This document shows, in pieces, positions 1-8,364 of a stretch of 64,000 nucleotides of DNA. Location of the stretch: positions 794,850 to 858,849 of the forward strand of contig CALSQD010000002.1 of the NCBI GenBank assembly GCA_943788405.1, written 5' to 3'. Both the position numbers and the translations under genes were made by a program. The DNA comes from an uncultured Flavobacteriales bacterium. GTDB taxonomy: Bacteria > Bacteroidota > Bacteroidia > Flavobacteriales > BACL11. The number at the start of each line of letters is the position of its first letter. The stretch's first letter is position 1. The notes beneath the pieces are model-generated. The model was given only the letters and a program-made list of their open reading frames with translations, made no database searches and had not been told where the DNA came from.

Positions 1-1
1 T

Positions 2-358
2 ACAATTGAAAACTATCTAACTGGCCGTTATGACATTGAACTCCTTACTTTACCAAGAAAAAAGTTTATTGATGTTGAGGTAAACCAAAGCACAAAAACT
101 ACTTACACTATCCCTACTCCAGGTGTTGCTAATATACTACTACCCTCAAGAGGTTATGGAGGAGTATATCTTCAAAACAAGGATAAATTGGAACAGATTT
201 ATCATTTCAAAGGAAATGAAATCCAGCACCGCCTTACTCTTTTACCTGGAAATTATAAAGTAGTTTTCAGAGCAAAGTCGGCTAAGCAATATATTTATAC
301 TAACGAAAAAAGTTTCAAACTTAAATCAGGTCAATCTGAACTGATAAAAATTTTTTAA
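2..358 (+). CDS. C-terminal end of a probable VWA-domain exported protein (5' truncated)
   Basis: An open frame enters from the left edge and stops with TAA at 356-358, giving 118 visible residues. The visible part is beta-rich: a YDIELLTLPRKKF strand, a TTYTIPTPG segment and a closing LPGNYKVVFRAKSA stretch. From memory this resembles the C-terminal beta-sandwich of Bacteroidota VWA-domain proteins, where YDVEVLTLP and LQPGNYKLVFRAKSA recur; the VWA domain itself would lie outside the window, so the call is an inference. The transketolase gene begins one base after this stop, suggesting co-transcription. Confidence 0.5.
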   Translation, partial: TIENYLTGRYDIELLTLPRKKFIDVEVNQSTKTTYTIPTPGVANILLPSRGYGGVYLQNKDKLEQIYHFKGNEIQHRLTLLPGNYKVVFRAKSAKQYIYTNEKSFKLKSGQSELIKIF

Positions 359-359
359 T

Positions 360-1295
360 ATGGAAAAGAAAGATACACGCTCAGGATTTGGAGCAGGACT
401 AACTGTACTAGGTAGAACTAACCCTAATGTTGTTGCACTTTGTGCTGACCTTACTGGTTCGCTTAAAATGAATGAATTTCAAAATGAAAACCCTGAACGC
501 TTTTTCCAAATTGGTATTGCTGAAGCAAACATGATGGGTATTGCTGCTGGTATGACTATTGGTGGAAAAATCCCTTTTACAGGTACTTTTGCTAATTTTT
601 CTACTTCTCGTGTTTATGATCAAATCCGTCAGTCTATTGCATATTCTGGGAAGAATGTAAAAATTTGTGCATCTCATGCTGGTGTTACTTTAGGAGAAGA
701 TGGAGCTACCCATCAGGTACTGGAAGATATTGGTATGATGAAAATGTTACCACACATGGTCGTTATTAATCCTTGCGATTACAACCAAACTAAAGCGGCA
801 ACTATTGCTATCGCTAACCATGAAGGGTCTGTTTATTTACGATTTGGTAGGCCAGCTGTACCTAACTTTACTCCTGCTGATCAAAACTTTATTATTGGTA
901 AAGCCTTACACTTACAAGAAGGTACTGATGTAACTATATTTGCTACAGGTCATTTAGTATGGGAATCATTGGAAGCAGCAAAAACCTTAGCTGAGGCAGG
1001 AATTTCTGCTGAAGTAATAAATATTCACACAATTAAACCTTTGGATAGTAAAGCCATCTTAAGTGCTGTAAGTAAAACTAAATGTGTTGTTACAGCTGAA
1101 GAACATATGTTGAATGGTGGATTAGGAGACAGCATTGCACAATTGCTTTCAAGAGAAAACCCAACCCCTATTGAAATGGTTGGTGTAAATGATACTTTTG
1201 GTGAAAGTGGAACTCCTATGCAATTATTAGAAAAATACGGCTTAGATGCAAAAGCAATTGTTGCAGCAGCTATAAAAGCAGTAGCTAGGAAATAA
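360..1295 (+). CDS. Transketolase, C-terminal subunit (split transketolase)
   Basis: Encodes 311 residues covering only the pyrimidine-binding and C-terminal domains of transketolase, as in two-subunit transketolases. The transketolase-pyr domain spans about residues 5-170; E55 in the IAEANM motif fits the glutamate that activates thiamine diphosphate, and the C-terminal domain follows from about 185. It would work in the non-oxidative pentose phosphate pathway with an N-terminal subunit carrying the TPP-diphosphate/Mg site. That partner is often adjacent but is not immediately upstream here. The ATG lies 1 nt after the preceding stop and the aminotransferase ATG is 1 nt after this stop, so the three are probably co-transcribed. 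Confidence 0.9.
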   Translation: MEKKDTRSGFGAGLTVLGRTNPNVVALCADLTGSLKMNEFQNENPERFFQIGIAEANMMGIAAGMTIGGKIPFTGTFANFSTSRVYDQIRQSIAYSGKNVKICASHAGVTLGEDGATHQVLEDIGMMKMLPHMVVINPCDYNQTKAATIAIANHEGSVYLRFGRPAVPNFTPADQNFIIGKALHLQEGTDVTIFATGHLVWESLEAAKTLAEAGISAEVINIHTIKPLDSKAILSAVSKTKCVVTAEEHMLNGGLGDSIAQLLSRENPTPIEMVGVNDTFGESGTPMQLLEKYGLDAKAIVAAAIKAVARK

Positions 1296-1296
1296 A

Positions 1297-2478
1297 ATGG
1301 ATGCTCCAAAAGACATCTTTAAAAAACACCAAGCACAAACTTTCCCTTTTCCATCTTGTTTGGAAATAGAATCTGCTAGAGGAAGCTATATTTATGATGT
1401 AAATGGTAAAGCATACTTAGATTTTGTTGCAGGTGTTTCTGCTTGTACTTTAGGGCACTCCAATCCAATCATTACCAATGCTGTAAAAGAACAATTAGAT
1501 AAATACACGCATGTTATGGTGTATGGAGAGTATGTGCAATCTCCACAATACAAGTTAGCGCAACTACTTGCAAAAAATCTTCCCGAAAGTTTAAGTTGCA
1601 CTTATTTTACTAATTCTGGTGCTGAGGCGATTGAAGGAGCTATGAAATTAGCTAAAAGAGCTACAGGTCGCCCAGAAATTATCTCCTGTAAAGATTCTTA
1701 TCATGGCTCTACACAAGGGGCACTTTCCATAATGGGAAATGAAGAACATAAAGCAAAATACCGACCATTATTACCTAATTGTAATCAGATAATATATAAT
1801 GATATTGAATCATTAGTAAATATAACAAAACAAACTGCTGCAGTTGTAATTGAACCCATACAAGGAGGAACAGGTTTTGTTACACCAATAAATAATTTCT
1901 TAGAAAAAGTTAGAGAAAGATGCACGCAAACAGGAACATTACTGATTTGTGATGAGATACAAACGTGCTTTGGAAGATTAGGAACACTTTTTGGTTTTGA
2001 AAAATATAGTGTTATACCTGATATATTGTGCATAGCCAAAGGAATGGGTAGTGGAATGCCTATTGGCGCTTTTATTTCCTCTTGGGAGTTAATGAACTTA
2101 TTGACCTTTGAACCCAAACTAGGACATATAACAACCTTTGGTGGTCATCCTATTAACTGTGTGGCCTCTTTAGCTTGTTTAGAACATTTGCTTGCTACTG
2201 ATATTATGCAAGAGGTTGCTAAAAAAGAACAATTATTCAGAAAGCATTTAACCCACCCAAAAATTAAAGGAATTAGAGGAAATGGATTAATGTTATCTTT
2301 AGAGTTTGAAAATGAAGAATTAGCGAAAAAAGTAGTAGAACAATCGTTAAAAAACGGACTTATTTTATTCTATTTTCTGTTTACAAAAACCGCTATTCGT
2401 ATTACTCCACCCCTAACTATATCAGATGATGAAATTATTAAAGGATGTAGAATTATTAAAGGAATATTAAAAGCATAA
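1297..2478 (+). CDS. Class III pyridoxal-phosphate aminotransferase (acetylornithine/ornithine type)
   Basis: A 393-residue fold-type I, class III aminotransferase. Visible marks are the phosphate-binding TNSGAEAIEGAMKLAKRAT segment at 105-123, YHGST at 135-139, the cofactor aspartate in CDEIQT (D219) and the Schiff-base lysine K248 in CIAKGMGSGMPIG. Relatives include ArgD, RocD, GabT and aspartate aminotransferase family proteins; substrate cannot be assigned from sequence and no arginine or ornithine gene is nearby, so no symbol is given. It starts one base after the transketolase stop and is followed directly by a strong hairpin terminator. Confidence 0.85.
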   Translation: MDAPKDIFKKHQAQTFPFPSCLEIESARGSYIYDVNGKAYLDFVAGVSACTLGHSNPIITNAVKEQLDKYTHVMVYGEYVQSPQYKLAQLLAKNLPESLSCTYFTNSGAEAIEGAMKLAKRATGRPEIISCKDSYHGSTQGALSIMGNEEHKAKYRPLLPNCNQIIYNDIESLVNITKQTAAVVIEPIQGGTGFVTPINNFLEKVRERCTQTGTLLICDEIQTCFGRLGTLFGFEKYSVIPDILCIAKGMGSGMPIGAFISSWELMNLLTFEPKLGHITTFGGHPINCVASLACLEHLLATDIMQEVAKKEQLFRKHLTHPKIKGIRGNGLMLSLEFENEELAKKVVEQSLKNGLILFYFLFTKTAIRITPPLTISDDEIIKGCRIIKGILKA

Positions 2479-2504
2479 AAAAAGGAACCGTTTGGTTCCT
2501 TTTT
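2479..2504. terminator. Bidirectional intrinsic terminator
   Basis: An 11-bp stem: AAAAAGGAACC (2479-2489), loop GTTT (2490-2493), then GGTTCCTTTTT (2494-2504). It has an A-tract on one side and a T-tract on the other, so it can terminate both the plus-strand aminotransferase and the convergent minus-strand lipoprotein gene. Confidence 0.9.
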
Positions 2505-2510
2505 TAAAAA

Positions 2511-3302
2511 TTATTTCTTAATACTAAATATGTATCGATCGTTCTGAGATCCTACATCATCAATAACTTGATCTATCCTTATAGCTATATAAGTTTCATT
2601 AATCAAAGTAATTATGATATCTGAAGATTGTATGTTTTCAACAAATTCCTTTAGATTACTTGAGTTATAAGCATTCTCTAGATCATTAGAAGTTACATTT
2701 GCATAATCTAAACTATTGAATTTAGTAAAAAACAAACCAGATAATGAAATCCATTTTCTAGATAAGACATCTGAAATACTATCTGTATTATCTGAAATAT
2801 TAGAGGTAGAATCAGAATTAAACATAGGAATACCCTCATATAAATTATAAGCATTGAATTCAGTAGAATTTGATGAATGCATTGTATGACCTGTTGTTTC
2901 ACTTAGATAAACAGTTTCAGAAACAAGAGAAAAAACTTTTGCTCTTTGATTAACATCTCCATTAGTATTACTACAATAAAATATTAATTTAACTTCTGAA
3001 GTATCTAATGAACTAATAACTGGACATGTATAATTATATAGCTCTGTTTTTTCTAGTCCCGAAATTTGTTTATGATAAATAGTATCAATAATTGAATTAT
3101 TAACTATTTGAACTATTATAAGTTCAGACAATTCAATATTTGAAGATACATTTATTGAAAAATCAATAATTTCTCCACTATTCCTTATCTCATATTGTTC
3201 TGTTGGAGTAAAGGAAATATTAATAAAATCCGCAACCTCTTTTTTACAAGATGAAAAAGCAAGAAGTAAACAGAGAATTAAGGATACCCTATTTAGTAGC
3301 AT
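2511..3302 (-). CDS. Hypothetical lipoprotein
   Basis: 263 residues starting with a lipoprotein signal peptide (hydrophobic LILCLLLAF then the lipobox FSSC, with KK after the cysteine). The mature part reads like a beta-sandwich with many Ser/Thr/Asn and no motif that I recognise; residues 25-130 alternate hydrophobic strands as in an Ig-like fold. It overlaps the next upstream gene by 14 nt (3289-3302), so it is probably translationally coupled to that lipoprotein in a minus-strand cluster. Function unknown. Confidence 0.7.
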   Translation of the reverse strand: MLLNRVSLILCLLLAFSSCKKEVADFINISFTPTEQYEIRNSGEIIDFSINVSSNIELSELIIVQIVNNSIIDTIYHKQISGLEKTELYNYTCPVISSLDTSEVKLIFYCSNTNGDVNQRAKVFSLVSETVYLSETTGHTMHSSNSTEFNAYNLYEGIPMFNSDSTSNISDNTDSISDVLSRKWISLSGLFFTKFNSLDYANVTSNDLENAYNSSNLKEFVENIQSSDIIITLINETYIAIRIDQVIDDVGSQNDRYIFSIKK

Positions 3303-3738
3303 ATTTATATTTATATGCTTTAACAGTAGCCGATTTTCTAATTTTACTTCCTAGGAACATTCTATGGGTTTCAACATTCGTTGTAGTAATTTCAATATAA
3401 TCAGCATTAGGATATTCAAGATAAGCTTTGTATAAGGCTCTTTTCATATTAGGCTCAAAAATTGACCAGATATTACCTATTACAGAAGTTGGTATCTCTA
3501 CATAATGTTTTTCACTATTATTTGGTCTCTCTCCATTTATTGAAATTACTCGAGTACCTACAAATAAATACCTACTATATTCATATGAAATCTCAGTCTC
3601 ACCTAAATATTGAATATCATCTAACTTAAGTTCAACATAAGACCTAGACCTTAAAGAATCTCCAAAATTATGAGAGTTAGTAACAGCACAAGAAGATAAG
3701 ACAATAGTAAGGACTATTAATTTTAATATATTTCTCAT
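3289..3738 (-). CDS. Small lipoprotein, possibly DUF6567-like
   Basis: 149 residues with a signal peptide ending in the lipobox LSSC (cysteine at about 17). The body holds an LDDIQYLGETEISYEYSRYLF segment and the C-terminal part EYPNADYIEITTTN followed by a basic strand. This layout (a 'predicted value of a trait by paralogous family member' style with NADYI near the end) resembles small Bacteroidota lipoproteins of the DUF6567 kind, but that is a guess from memory. The 3' end overlaps the following lipoprotein gene by 14 nt; 4 nt separate it from the upstream barrel gene. Confidence 0.65.
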   Translation of the reverse strand: MRNILKLIVLTIVLSSCAVTNSHNFGDSLRSRSYVELKLDDIQYLGETEISYEYSRYLFVGTRVISINGERPNNSEKHYVEIPTSVIGNIWSIFEPNMKRALYKAYLEYPNADYIEITTTNVETHRMFLGSKIRKSATVKAYKYKYATK

Positions 3739-3742
3739 AATC

Positions 3743-4567
3743 TTATTGCTTTAAGTAGAAAGTTAATGTAATTCTAGCTAGTGGCATAATATCAAACCTT
3801 CTAGCTTTTAAATCAGTAAACTGTAGGGATTGTGAATTGTCTCCACTAAGAGTAGACATATTTTCAAAATCATCAACTAAAGAAGTGTAATATGTTCCAG
3901 AGTTTGATGTTCCATCAAAACTATTATCCCAATCATACTTATATTTATTAGCTCCATAATTTTTTGCAGCAACTCCAAGCTCTAAACCAGCAGCAATAGG
4001 CAAATCAGCTATAAAGAAATTTGTACCAATAAATGTTTCTAATCCATAAGTAAAGCCAAAATTAGAACCCTCAGAATTCGCATAATCCCCTCCATTATAT
4101 GATTCATTATGAGTTCTTACAGATCGTTCATAACCCACATTTCCATTTAGTCCAATGTAAGAATCAAATATATTTGATAAATCAAAATGCTGCTCAGCAC
4201 CAAGTGCAAGATTCCAGCTTGCATCAGTTTCAACATGCTTATAATCTGTATATCCAGTCATATCTGCATCAAGTGTACCGTCAATAGATCTTCTTTTTTT
4301 CGATACTTGAACACCCGCTCTCAAGACCAGTTTATCCGTTTTGTAATATTTAACATTAATTAATGGAATACCAGATTCTTCCCAATTATCTTCTGTAAGG
4401 CCTTCAATCTCAGCAGTAGACAAAGCAAGATAGAATCCAAAGTTTCCAGCTACTGGTCTTGCTCCAAGCAGATAAGTTGATTCATCATTAACTCTATCTG
4501 AAATCTGAGAGAATGAAACAGTAGTCGACATAGCAACTACCATTAAAATTGTAAATAATTTTTTCAT
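3743..4567 (-). CDS. Outer-membrane beta-barrel protein
   Basis: 274 residues with a cleavable signal peptide (MKKLFTILMVVAMSTTVSFSQ, cut after about residue 20) and an amphipathic alternating pattern throughout. It ends in LARITLTFYLKQ, a typical closing beta-strand. Barrel strands such as FGFYLALSTAEI, KLVLRAGVQVS and WNLALGAEQHF are visible. It is probably a small porin-like or OmpA-barrel protein whose ligand is unknown. It is first in a minus-strand cluster with two lipoproteins and carries a 30-nt leader element (4589-4618) shared with the lipoprotein at 17909-18100. Confidence 0.75.
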   Translation of the reverse strand: MKKLFTILMVVAMSTTVSFSQISDRVNDESTYLLGARPVAGNFGFYLALSTAEIEGLTEDNWEESGIPLINVKYYKTDKLVLRAGVQVSKKRRSIDGTLDADMTGYTDYKHVETDASWNLALGAEQHFDLSNIFDSYIGLNGNVGYERSVRTHNESYNGGDYANSEGSNFGFTYGLETFIGTNFFIADLPIAAGLELGVAAKNYGANKYKYDWDNSFDGTSNSGTYYTSLVDDFENMSTLSGDNSQSLQFTDLKARRFDIMPLARITLTFYLKQ

Positions 4568-4588
4568 ATTTATTTTGTTTTAAATAAT

Positions 4589-4618
4589 GCCTACTCTAAA
4601 ATGGTTTTCAGCTTACCC
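4589..4618 (-). promoter_or_regulatory. Leader element shared by two envelope genes (copy A)
   Basis: A 30-nt segment matching 27 of 30 positions with 18116-18145. Read on the minus strand it contains GGGTAAGCTGAAAACCA followed by TTTTAGAGTAGGC. It lies 21 nt before the barrel ATG (4567). A weak -7 box (TATTATTG, 4630-4637, minus strand) sits just upstream, which would place the element in the 5' UTR. The two GTAAGC/GTAGGC-like ends form a direct repeat about 22 bp apart. Confidence 0.55.
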
Positions 4619-4808
4619 AATAATGAGTGCAATAATAAAAAAAATATTCTAAACTTCTCTCAGTACATTTACTGATGGAAATTTACTTCACATTAAACTA
4701 TTTAAATAAATGTAAATTAGGTAGTTATAGAATTATATAAAAACTTACATAAAAATACACACTGAAATATAAATTGAAATTTAAGCGATTTTAAAAAATA
4801 ATTAATCT

Positions 4809-5459
4809 TTAGTTTCCATTATTTTTATCATTCAACATAGGTACAAATGAAAATTCGCCATGAGTTGTAATTCTTGTTTCAGTGTCAGATATTTTTTCTA
4901 TCAAATGCATAACCTGTTCATCTCCACCACCAATTGGTGCAACCATCCTTCCTCCTACTTTTAGTTGAGCCACCAAGTCCTCAGGAATAAAAGGCGCTCC
5001 ACAAGTAATTATTATCTTATCGAATGGCGCAAAATTTGGCATTCCTTTGTAACCGTCACCATAAACAAACATACATTTATACCCTAAACTGGGTAGGAAC
5101 TTTTTGGTCTTGACAAATAATTCTCTCTGTCTTTCAATAGTATAAACATCAGCTTCTAACAAAGTTAATACTGCAGCTTGATACCCTGAACCTGTACCAA
5201 CTTCCAATACTTTTTCATAAGGTTTTATTTGTAATAACTGACTCTGAAAAGCAACTGTATAAGGCTGAGAAATTGTTTGTCCTGACCCTATCGGGAAGGC
5301 TTTATCCTGATAAGCAAAATTTACAAATGCATTATCCATAAATAGATGCCTAGGAATTTTATTCATAGCATTTAAAACCTCCAAATTAGAAATTCCTTTT
5401 GATGCTAAATGCTCAACCAATTGTTTTCGTAACCCCTTATGTCTAAAACTATCTACCAT
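4809..5459 (-). CDS. pcm: Protein-L-isoaspartate O-methyltransferase
   Basis: 216 residues, the usual length for Pcm. It transfers a methyl group from S-adenosylmethionine to isoaspartyl residues, starting repair of aged proteins in the cytoplasm. Visible family features are the IPRHLFMDNAFVNFAYQD substrate loop (about 34-51), the GSGQTISQPY motif (about 57-66), the SAM-binding EVGTGSGYQAAVL motif (about 81-93) and KIIITCGAPFIPEDL. It stands alone, divergent from the lipoprotein at 5592. The 241-bp gap downstream (4568-4808) is AT-rich and holds the barrel gene's leader. Confidence 0.93.
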   Translation of the reverse strand: MVDSFRHKGLRKQLVEHLASKGISNLEVLNAMNKIPRHLFMDNAFVNFAYQDKAFPIGSGQTISQPYTVAFQSQLLQIKPYEKVLEVGTGSGYQAAVLTLLEADVYTIERQRELFVKTKKFLPSLGYKCMFVYGDGYKGMPNFAPFDKIIITCGAPFIPEDLVAQLKVGGRMVAPIGGGDEQVMHLIEKISDTETRITTHGEFSFVPMLNDKNNGN

Positions 5460-5591
5460 TCTTTTTCTTTATCAATCTTTAAACTGTATTTTTGAAGTCA
5501 ATTATTACTCCAACAAAAGAAAGACAATAAAAATGCTTTTTTAGCATTTACTACAATAATAAATCCACAGTAAATTGTTAATAGAATCAAT

Positions 5592-6398
5592 ATGAAAAAA
5601 ATCAGCTACTTATTCGCAATATTAATATTCACTTCTTGCCAAAAAGAAAATATTGATGAAATCCCTTCATATCTTAAAATCAATGATATTATTTTGGATG
5701 AAGGAAATATCACTTCTAATATTACAGATGCTTGGGTTTATATTGATGATCAATTACAAGGAGTTTACGAACTACCTGCTGAGTTTCCTGTGTTAAATAA
5801 AGGTATGCAAAGCATTAGAGTGAAAGCAGGAATAAAAGCAAATGGAATTGCTAGTAGCAGAATTGCATATCCCTTTTATAGCTCTTACTATATAGATACT
5901 AACTTAGTGCCAAATAATACAACAAGTATTACTCCAGTAGTTGAGTTTAATAGAGAAGAGGAAGATATTTTTGTTGAAGATTTTGAAGGTATAGGAATTA
6001 ATTTAGATTCTGACAGTTTAAGCTTTACAACTGAAAATTCAGGACAAAATAAGTATGGAAAAATTACTTTAACGGATTCTATGTATATATCAGAAATTAC
6101 TACTGATGAATTATTTAATCTCCCTCAAGCTGGAGCACCTGTTATTTTGGAACTTGACTATAAAAATAACACTCAATTTTTAGTAGGTGTATATGTTAAT
6201 TACCCACAATCAGTAGTCCAAAAAGATTTATTATGGATTACTCCAAAAGAAGATTGGAATAAGATTTATATTAACTTAACAACAACTATCTCTGAAGGAA
6301 TAAATGCAACATCCTTTAAAGTATTTGTAGGGATGAAAAGAGATTTTGATTTAGAACAAAATGAACTCTATTTTGACAACCTAAAAGTAGTATATTAA
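5592..6398 (+). CDS. Hypothetical lipoprotein
   Basis: 268 residues with a short lipoprotein signal (YLFAILIF, lipobox FTSC, cysteine at about 16). The first third resembles a small beta-domain: the segment with AWVYIDDQLQGVYELPAEFP followed by VLNKGMQSIRVKAGIKANG reads like a PEGA-type domain, a guess. The second half (EDFEGIGINLDSDSLSFTTENSG ... LYFDNLKVVY) looks like a jelly-roll, carbohydrate-binding-like module. Probably surface or periplasmic. It ends 32 nt before the dehydrogenase ATG, which has its own promoter. Confidence 0.7.
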   Translation: MKKISYLFAILIFTSCQKENIDEIPSYLKINDIILDEGNITSNITDAWVYIDDQLQGVYELPAEFPVLNKGMQSIRVKAGIKANGIASSRIAYPFYSSYYIDTNLVPNNTTSITPVVEFNREEEDIFVEDFEGIGINLDSDSLSFTTENSGQNKYGKITLTDSMYISEITTDELFNLPQAGAPVILELDYKNNTQFLVGVYVNYPQSVVQKDLLWITPKEDWNKIYINLTTTISEGINATSFKVFVGMKRDFDLEQNELYFDNLKVVY

Positions 6399-6401
6399 TA
6401 C

Positions 6402-6409
6402 TATTTTTG
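6402..6409 (+). promoter_or_regulatory. -7 box TATTTTTG for the hydroxyacyl-CoA dehydrogenase gene
   Basis: Matches the Bacteroidota TAnnTTTG -7 element and lies 21 nt before the ATG at 6431. Because the box would fall across an upstream in-frame TTG at 6407, it argues that 6431 and not 6407 is the real start. Confidence 0.65.
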
Positions 6410-6430
6410 CCAAAATTTAAAATTATACAA

Positions 6431-7321
6431 ATGAAAAATATCACAGTAATTGGTGCAGGAACAATGGGAAATGGAATTGCTCATACTTTTGCTCAAAAGG
6501 ACTTTAATGTAAACTTAGTGGATATTTCTGCTGATGCTTTAGAAAGAGCTATTGCTACTATTGGCAAAAACTTAGACCGAATGGTTAAAAAGGAAAAAAT
6601 TACTGAAGCAGATAAAGAAAATACACTTTCAAATATAACTACCTATACTGATATTAGTACTGGTGTAAAAGGAGTTGACTTAGTAGTAGAGGCGGCTACT
6701 GAAAATGTTGATTTGAAACTTAAAATATTCAAACAACTAGATGAAATTTGTGATGCAAATACCTTATTAGCAACTAACACATCTTCTATTTCAATTACTA
6801 AAATTGCAGCAGTAACTGAGCGTCCTACTCAAGTTATTGGTATGCATTTCATGAACCCTGTTCCTGTAATGAAATTAGTTGAAGTTATTAGAGGATATGC
6901 TACTTCTGATGAAGTTACAGCAAGAGTAATGGAGATGAGTAGAACACTTGGAAAATCGCCAGTTGAAGTAAATGATTACCCTGGATTTGTAGCGAATAGA
7001 ATATTGATGCCAATGATTAATGAATCCATTGAAACCTTATTTCAAGGAGTTGCTGGTGTTGAGGAGATTGACACAGTAATGATGTTAGGAATGGCACATC
7101 CTATGGGACCTTTACATTTAGCTGATTTTATCGGTTTAGATGTTTGTCTTTCAATTTTAGAGGTAATGCATGAAGGATTTGGAAACCCTAAGTATGCTCC
7201 TAATCCACTTTTAGTAAATATGGTTATGGCTGGTAAATTAGGTGTTAAATCAGGAGAAGGGTTCTATGATTACTCAGAAGGACCAAGAAATAAAAAGGTA
7301 GCATCACAATTTGTGAAATAA
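6431..7321 (+). CDS. hbd: 3-hydroxybutyryl-CoA / 3-hydroxyacyl-CoA dehydrogenase
   Basis: 296 residues, standard length for the single-function enzyme. It interconverts 3-hydroxyacyl-CoA and 3-oxoacyl-CoA with NAD(P). The N-terminal Rossmann motif GAGTMGNGIAHTFA is followed by NTSSISIT and GMHFMNPVPVMKLVE, which contains the catalytic-histidine region; the glutamate partner lies in the VEVI/TRG-like segment. The C-terminal half carries NRILMPMINES and HPMGPLHLADFIGLD. An upstream TTG would add 8 residues but overlaps the -7 box. The stop shares a base with the next gene (TAATG), so the pair is probably co-translated; other beta-oxidation genes are not in the window. Confidence 0.9.
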   Translation: MKNITVIGAGTMGNGIAHTFAQKDFNVNLVDISADALERAIATIGKNLDRMVKKEKITEADKENTLSNITTYTDISTGVKGVDLVVEAATENVDLKLKIFKQLDEICDANTLLATNTSSISITKIAAVTERPTQVIGMHFMNPVPVMKLVEVIRGYATSDEVTARVMEMSRTLGKSPVEVNDYPGFVANRILMPMINESIETLFQGVAGVEEIDTVMMLGMAHPMGPLHLADFIGLDVCLSILEVMHEGFGNPKYAPNPLLVNMVMAGKLGVKSGEGFYDYSEGPRNKKVASQFVK

Positions 7322-7782
7322 TGAGACTACTTATCTTCATATCAATTTTATTATCTTCTTGTATAAACAATAAAAGTGATGACAATATTTTTTGTATTAA
7401 TGCTTCATCAGTAAAGGATTATGGTGCTGATGAGTATGGAATTAAAAAGTATGTAATAGCCTTTTTAAAAGAAGGTCCAAATAGGGATATTTCTAAAGAA
7501 GAAGCTATTAAATTACAAACAGCTCACCTCAAGAATATAGAAAAACTTGCTGAAGAGAAAAAATTAGTAGTTGCTGGCCCTTTTTTAGACAGAGGAGAAT
7601 TAAAGGGAATTTACATTTTTAATGTAACCACAATTGAAGAAGCAAAACAATTAACAAATACTGACCCTGCAATTCAATCAGGCAGTTTAGTTATGGAGTT
7701 AAAAGAATGGTATAGCTCAGCAGCTTTAATGTCAGTGAATGATATACATAATATTCTATCCTCAAAAAATATCTCAGAATAA
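7321..7782 (+). CDS. YciI-like domain lipoprotein
   Basis: 153 residues: a lipoprotein signal (MRLLIFISILLSSC) followed by a YciI-like dimeric ferredoxin fold at about 40-135. Features are YVIAFLKEGPNRD, HLKNIEKLAEEKKLVVAGPF and ELKGIYIFNVTTIEEAKQLTNTDPA, all typical of YciI relatives. The usual YciI is cytoplasmic, so an envelope-anchored copy is a little unusual but is seen in Bacteroidota. It overlaps the dehydrogenase stop by one base and converges on the DUF4294 gene with no gap. Confidence 0.8.
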   Translation: MRLLIFISILLSSCINNKSDDNIFCINASSVKDYGADEYGIKKYVIAFLKEGPNRDISKEEAIKLQTAHLKNIEKLAEEKKLVVAGPFLDRGELKGIYIFNVTTIEEAKQLTNTDPAIQSGSLVMELKEWYSSAALMSVNDIHNILSSKNISE

Positions 7783-8364
7783 TTAATCAAACTTTCCTTC
7801 TAGCTTAGCTTGAATCAGGATATGTTCAATAAGCATATCTTCCCGATTACTAACAGGATTATATTCTGTTTTTAGGTTATTATCCCAAAACTTAGCCATG
7901 GTTTGCCAAAAGAAAGCATTAAACCTACCTCTGTAGGATTTTACAATTTGATAAGAGGTCGTATTCGTTTCTCTGTAAATCAATTTTACTAATATTTTTC
8001 CTTCAGTTATAGTTAAATTTTTGAGCTTTTCAGCATACTCTTCTTTCACCCATTTTGCAACTTCTTTAGTGTAGCGTTTTTTATGTCTTCTTTTAGGAAT
8101 TGAATCAAGGCCATTTTGTATACTTTGCAATTTTGTTTTTGCAGCCAAAGCATAAGGATATACCTTTAATACCCTCCTTTTAAGGATATAGTACTTATTT
8201 CGTTCAGTTTTATCTTTAAAAGCCAACACCTCAATTTCAGGCACATCAGCTACAAAAAATGTATCACCATCAATAATTGAAAAATTTGCAATAAGCACTT
8301 TTTCCTGAGCAAGACAAGTAGAACAATAAATACTCAGCAAAGTAATTACTAAAAGAAAACGCAC
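7783..8364 (-). CDS. DUF4294 domain protein, exported
   Basis: 193 residues with a signal peptide (LLVITLLSIYCSTCLAQ). Residues about 30-185 match what I remember of DUF4294, a Bacteroidota-specific family of unknown role: IDGDTFFVADVPEIEV, a YYILKRRVLKVYPYA helix, KYTKEVAKWVKEEY-like segment and KLIYRETNTTSYQIVKSYRGRFNAFFWQTMA. The start is GTG at 8364, whose first base is also the last base of the upstream subtilase stop (TAGTG), so the two are translationally coupled. Confidence 0.8.
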   Translation of the reverse strand: MRFLLVITLLSIYCSTCLAQEKVLIANFSIIDGDTFFVADVPEIEVLAFKDKTERNKYYILKRRVLKVYPYALAAKTKLQSIQNGLDSIPKRRHKKRYTKEVAKWVKEEYAEKLKNLTITEGKILVKLIYRETNTTSYQIVKSYRGRFNAFFWQTMAKFWDNNLKTEYNPVSNREDMLIEHILIQAKLEGKFD

